Assembly (NCBI RefSeq): GCF_001411555.2
Contig: NC_049910.1
Span: forward strand, 30,661,150-30,725,149
Direction: 5' to 3'
DNA: 64,000 nucleotides
Source of the DNA: Juglans regia
Taxonomy: Eukaryota; Streptophyta; Magnoliopsida; Fagales; Juglandaceae
Part shown: positions 60,001 through 64,000 of the stretch, piece by piece
Layout of the letters: each line of letters begins with the position of its first letter
How positions within the stretch are numbered: position 1 is the first letter of the stretch
Notes under the pieces: model-generated
What the model saw: the letters and a program-made list of their open reading frames with translations, nothing else
What the model was told of the DNA's origin: nothing
The model's database searches: none
Translations under genes and position numbers: made by a program

Positions 60001-61230
60001 TTAGGCTTGTTCCCACTCATAAAATATTTCTTCTCATATCATCTCATTCTTTTAATTATTATAATTTTTTTTAATTTTTATATAAAATAAAATAAATAAT
60101 TTAATTTTTTCAAATATTAAAATAAAAAATAATATTAAAAAATATATATTTTAAAAATATTTTATTTAATTTTTAAATTTTAGTTCAATTCAACTCATAA
60201 ACAAATAGGCTTAATAAAGACAGAAATATTAGAAAAATATATTCAGGTAGTGTACAGAAGGTATTCGTGCTACTTGATATTCAGAGAGTCCTACTGAACG
60301 AGCCCCGACCAACGTTGTACGAAACATGGATGTGCCCGTGACTGTTAGGGAAAGTGCTTAGTATACGACCCCGTTACCGTAGCTTTTCCCTGTGCACCGA
60401 ATTTCTCATACGAAGCAAAAGCCTTCATAAAAATGACACGTACTGAAGCATTTTTGGTGGGCCTAAAGGACACGTGTTCATAAAGAACAGGGAGCGCGCC
60501 TTAAGTTCTCTTTCTATGGACTACTCCTAGTACAACACGTGCCACCCGTTCTCAGAAGACCCAGAACCAACGATGCTTGATACATAATCTTATACTTATT
60601 AATGAAAATAGCTTTTCTCTTCTTTTTTTTTTTTTCCTTTTTTAGATTTTTCGGAATGCAGAAATGGCAATTCTCTCTCTCTCTCCTTCTTTGTCTGTCT
60701 AGTGGAGTTAAGATTTTTCCACAAGTTTATATTTAAATTTAAATTTGGAAATGAACGTAACGGACCTGCGAGCCACCATGGCCGTCGTATACGCCGAAGA
60801 AATGGACGGGCGAGACCTCGCCGGAGGTTTTAGAGCCCGGGGCCGTACAACCACCGACTTGATCGCAAGTGCTTGACATGAACCCTGGTATGATGGCCAT
60901 GGCGTCCTCCATCTCCCTCCGCCTCCCGATCTCCGTAGTGAACCCGTAGCTCACTCCCTTGTTGTTCTTCCCCACGCACTTTTGCCTCACCGTCACCGCC
61001 ATCGTTGAACCCTCCAAAGACAGCATCGGTTCCGCCTGCATCGTCGCGGAAATCTCCGGCACCAGAATCGCGGGAATGTCACCGGAGCTGTTGCTCATGA
61101 TGGAGATGTCGCCCGAGCTACTTGTGCTCCTGGAGTCTTCCGTGTTGAGTATAGAAGAGAAGCCTGAGCTCGTCGATGCCAGGTCCGGCTCGGTGACCGA
61201 GTCTACTCGCTCGAGTTGCTCTTCCTCCAT
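57100..61230 (-). CDS. clade A protein phosphatase 2C (ABI1/HAB type)
   Basis: Four exons: 61230-60766, 58616-58332, 57887-57782, 57413-57100; 1,170 nt, 389 residues. It removes phosphate from Ser/Thr of SnRK2 kinases and is shut off by ABA-bound PYR/PYL receptors (family knowledge). Seen: an acidic, Ser-rich N terminus (1-95), GRRREMEDA (102-110), [10 protein letters not shown] (144-153, metal ligand Asp149), [20 protein letters not shown] (Asp231), [20 protein letters not shown] with Trp270 at the place of the ABI1/HAB1 Trp that contacts the receptor and [14 protein letters not shown] (Asp317) and [12 protein letters not shown] (Asp370), then a basic [10 protein letters not shown] tail that could act in nuclear targeting. 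All metal-site residues are present. The first intron is long (2.15 kb) and holds three MITEs. Exact paralogue (ABI1, ABI2, HAB1, HAB2) cannot be fixed from this alone. Confidence 0.93.
59002..59150 (-). repeat. MITE-D copy 2, in PP2C intron 1
   Basis: AGAAATGATATTTACAATTG, GAGACCCACATGAAAAAAATT and GAACCTCACTATTTTTCAAA are the complement of MITE-D copy 1 in the expected order. GCGCAATC and GATTGCGC near its two ends form an inverted repeat. Confidence 0.65.
59700..59915 (+). repeat. MITE-B copy in PP2C intron 1
   Basis: It carries TTGAGATTAAAGTTAAAAAT, TAAATAAAATATTATTAAAA and AAATTATAATAATTAAATGAG, ending near GTAAACAAACGAGGC. Confidence 0.55.
60005..60212 (-). repeat. MITE-B copy in PP2C intron 1 (reverse)
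   Basis: It starts GCTTGTTCCCACTCATAAAA and reads TCATATCATCTCATTCTTTT, TAATTTAATTTTTTCAAAT and AATTCAACTCATAAACAAAT, the complement of the family. It is less decayed than its neighbour. Confidence 0.6.
60471..60541. promoter_or_regulatory. two G-box (CACGTG) sites in PP2C intron 1
   Basis: GGACACGTGTTC has CACGTG at 60471-60476 and CAACACGTGCCAC has it at 60536-60541; a further GACACGTAC lies near 60436. G-box/ABRE cores are bound by ABF/AREB bZIP factors in abscisic acid responses. They sit about 230-300 bases inside the intron. Function is inferred. Confidence 0.4.
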
Positions 61231-62220
61231 ACCTTCTATAATAATATACTAGCTTGTGTCTCACTCGCATTCACCGAAGTCACCTAGCGCGCGCGAGAGC
61301 GAGAGAGAGAGAGAGGGAGTGGGGGGGTCGAGGATGGGATAAAAGAAGCAGAAGAGACGGCTCAGAGTGTGACACGTGTGGGAAGATATTAGTTCGGATG
61401 ACACACGCATCCCCAGTGAAAGGAGGGGCAAAGATGTAAAAGGGCATTGTTCTACCAAACGTAAAAACAAGAGAGAGAAAGAGAGAGAGGAGAAAAGGCA
61501 AAGGTATTGATTGTAAAAGCGTCGTACTTGCTTCCCTTTCGCTTCACCGCCACGTGTCCTCTCTCGATCTGGCAAAGTGCCACGCTGGTTTTTCGCCATT
61601 ATTGGAGGAAACCATTCTCTGTTACCACGCCCTACTCAACACCCCCCAAGTATCTGTGCCCGTAATCAAGAATGTTGACGTGGCGGATACTGATTGAGTA
61701 GTCCTACGTCTTCTTTTGATACGAGAATGTAGGAGATTCTTACCCCACGACAACAGAATCTAAACGTGCCGATGGGAAGGACATATGCAATGGTAAACCG
61801 TCTTTATAACATAGCTAGCTGGCACATTGGGAAAAGCTGTGGGGCCTAACTAATTAGGTTAAATTTGACAAATCTAATCACAGTGGAGCACATGATGAGT
61901 CGCCACGTAGGACACGTCCATAATTTGAGCAACAAAGTGGGGATCCGACGGCCTATATTCGTCCATCTTAGGTGGTGAGGTCAGGCACGGAAAAAAATCT
62001 ACGGGACCCACACAGACTTGACTGTGGGTACGTGGGACCGGCGTGGCAGGGATTAATAAGTAAATAACCACTCGAGTCGCAACATCAAACCGACACGACA
62101 TTGTGTGGGGATTGAGACTTGATCCAACGGCAGTATTCGCTAGGAGCCTACTGTGGGATTAACGAGGGCCCCACGTCTAGGGTGGACACGTATCCTCCAA
62201 AAGTCCAGGATTGAAGGCGG
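61231..62220 (-). promoter_or_regulatory. PP2C upstream region with clustered ABRE/G-box motifs
   Basis: ACGTG cores on either strand: CACGTG at 61373-61378 and 61551-61556 (GCCACGTGTCC), GACGTGGC at 61677-61684, CACGT at 61904-61908 and 61913-61917, TACGTGGGA near 62029, CCACGT at 62171-62176 and GACACGTAT near 62185. GACGTGGC and GCCACGTG are strong ABRE forms, and ABA induction of clade A PP2C genes is the known feedback. A (GA)n tract at 61298-61316 (CT-rich on the gene strand) is probably 5' UTR. A minus-strand TATATTATTATAG lies very near the start codon and is more likely UTR than TATA box. Confidence 0.6.
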
Positions 62221-64000
62221 TTAATTTAATGTACGGATTATTTATTTATTTTTCTTTTCGAGTTTCCCTTGCGACGTTGCAATAGTGAATACCGAGCACG
62301 TTTCTTTATGTTACATTGTTAATTGTGAATAACTCTTTGCATTTATTGCACAGATGAATATTTTATGAATAAATAAATAGATTGTATCTGTTAATCCACA
62401 TTTTTTTAAAAATAATAATAATATCTTATAGAATGAATTTCTTTTTGTTAATTTTTCTTCATCGAAAATAATATAAAATATGTAATTGAATCACATATTA
62501 TTCGTTTGGTTTTTCAATTCTTTTTAATTCATCTTAATTTATTATTATTATTTTTTAAAATTTTAAAATAATAATAATATTAAAACATAATATTTTATGA
62601 ATTCAATTCAATTCAATTTAACATCTAAATACAGTCGAAAAAAATAAAATAAACAATAAATTACCTAAATGTGAAGTCAAGTGAAGAGTCAAATCTTGTT
62701 ACATATCATGTGTAATAATTTTCTAAAGTCACTATGCTATGTTTTCTTTAAAAAAATATGAGGAAAAAAATTTAATAAAAATATTATAAAATTTAAAATA
62801 TATATTTTTTAAATATTAATTTTTATAAAATTATTTTAATTTTTTATGTAAATAATTATTAAATAATGACTAAATAAAAAATTAAAAAATACAAACCCGT
62901 AGTATCTTGCTGACCTCAGATTGTGATATGAGTTGGTAATCATAATCTTTGTAAGAAGGAAGAAATTATTTGCACAAAAAGATTAATAGGGAGAATGATG
63001 TCACGGGTACACACGTGGGCGAGCTATTTATTACAAAGGTAACTTGACTTATGAGCAAAGTTGTTTAGTACCTTTTTTTTTTTTTTCTTTTTTTCTTTTA
63101 TTTCTAATCAACCAATCATTTTATTAATATAAATAAATCAAGATATACGAAGAAGGTGTGAGATTCTCTCCATCCATTCATCGCAATCGTTTGTTTTTAT
63201 AATTTTTTTTATTTCATTTTATTTAATTTAATTATTATAATTTTTTCAGATTTTTAAATAAAATAAAATAAATTTTTTAAATTTTTAAATAAAAATAATA
63301 TTAAAAAAAATATTCTAATAAAATTTTATTTAATTTATAATTTTAATCTCATCTCATCTCATTTGAAAAAATAAACGAGATCCTAGATAACGGACTAATA
63401 TAATTCTTTGTACCACTGTGGTGCTAAAAATCGATATGGAGTAGTTCATCATCGAAATCGGATTGGTCTCCTCTGATTTTTTCGATTTACTATTACAAGT
63501 GTAGAACTACCTAAGTTTAATATTATAATATTTTTAATACTAAATTTAATTATTAGAATTTAGTATTTAATTTTTTTTATTAACAAGATTTTAGTATTTA
63601 TTATTAATAATTATTAATCTATTAGTGTATAATTATATTAATATAATATAAGTAATGTCTAACTTATTAGTGAAATTAAAATATCATTTAAGTAGTGAGT
63701 TGAGATGAGATGAAAGTTATATACAGATCGATTTTTCTATTTTCTACACTCTTATTGCCTGTGACGGTGCATGAAGTTTACCCATCGGTGATAGTGAGAT
63801 GTGATGAATCAGATCTAATAAATTTTAAGAGACGAAACTACTAGTAGAACACGTGTAGCTATCGCAAAACTTGCAGGGTGGGGCGTGTAGACAAAAGCAA
63901 TAGATCGGGCCAAGACCGAATAGTTGGAGATGAAAAGTTATAAAATGAAAGAAGCTTATAAGTAGATAATGCCGAAATGGAAGGAGGGGAAAAGATGGTG
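62221..64000. other. intergenic with MITE-B copies
   Basis: MITE-B related sequences in reverse orientation lie at about 62500-62632 (short) and 63188-63382 (fuller, with TTTATTTAATTTATAATTTT and CATCTCATCTCATTTG). A T tract lies at 63072-63100. A CCACGTG-like ACACGTGTAG occurs near 63849. No gene was recognised to the end of the window. Confidence 0.45.

Noticed and set aside
30683..61230. Functional cluster of ABC transporter, HPt and PP2C genes
   Set aside because: The genes are 14 kb or less apart only through transposon-filled DNA, lie on different strands, and share no visible regulatory element; chance neighbours are the simpler view.

Overview
This window looks like nuclear DNA of a woody eudicot. 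Genes are intron-rich and sparse (three complete ones plus fragments in 64 kb), intergenic DNA is very AT-rich, and there are many short non-autonomous transposons. One abundant family (MITE-B below) resembles short repeats I associate with Fagales such as walnut, hickory and oak. The order-level placement is inference from memory and was not tested by a search.

Layout. 0-1.2 kb: last exon of a senescence/dehydration-associated (ERD7-like) protein, the rest lying before the window. 1.4-9.5 kb: MITE-type repeats and a 1.07 kb hAT-like element with an exact 8-bp target duplication. 9.5-9.7 kb: a tRNA-derived SINE. 9.7-19.9 kb and 24.3-29.0 kb: two copies of an old non-coding segmental duplication. 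The left copy was enlarged by about 7 kb that includes a decayed Ty1/copia element (13,589-18,425); the right copy carries its own hAT-like insertion. 20-24 kb: a solo-LTR-like block, a decayed copia RNase H remnant, a CACTA-like MITE and another MITE.

30.5-38.5 kb (+): an intact nine-exon full-size ABC transporter of the plant ABCB15-like group (1,245 residues predicted). 39.8-42.8 kb: a 3.0 kb solo LTR with an exact 5-bp target duplication. 42.8-48.4 kb: a glutamate-carboxypeptidase (AMP1-like) gene fragment on the minus strand, split by a second copia element (42,948-48,203, +), which is itself split in its reverse transcriptase by a 711-bp hAT-like MITE. 49.2-51.0 kb: another LTR-like block.

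52.4-54.1 kb (-): a six-exon histidine-phosphotransfer (AHP) gene, 177 residues, whose phospho-accepting histidine is replaced by tyrosine, so probably a pseudo-HPt of the cytokinin phosphorelay. 57.1-61.2 kb (-): a four-exon clade A protein phosphatase 2C (ABI1/HAB type, 389 residues), the negative regulator of abscisic acid signalling. Its upstream region is rich in ACGTG/G-box motifs and its 2.15 kb first intron holds two more.

The ABC transporter, HPt and PP2C genes share no visible operon-like logic, though all three families have members linked to plant hormone transport or signalling. I did not find a convincing undescribed multi-gene system. The most unusual items are the pseudo-HPt, the layered insertions whose empty sites can be read directly, two copia elements with non-canonical LTR ends, and the conserved non-coding core of the segmental duplication.
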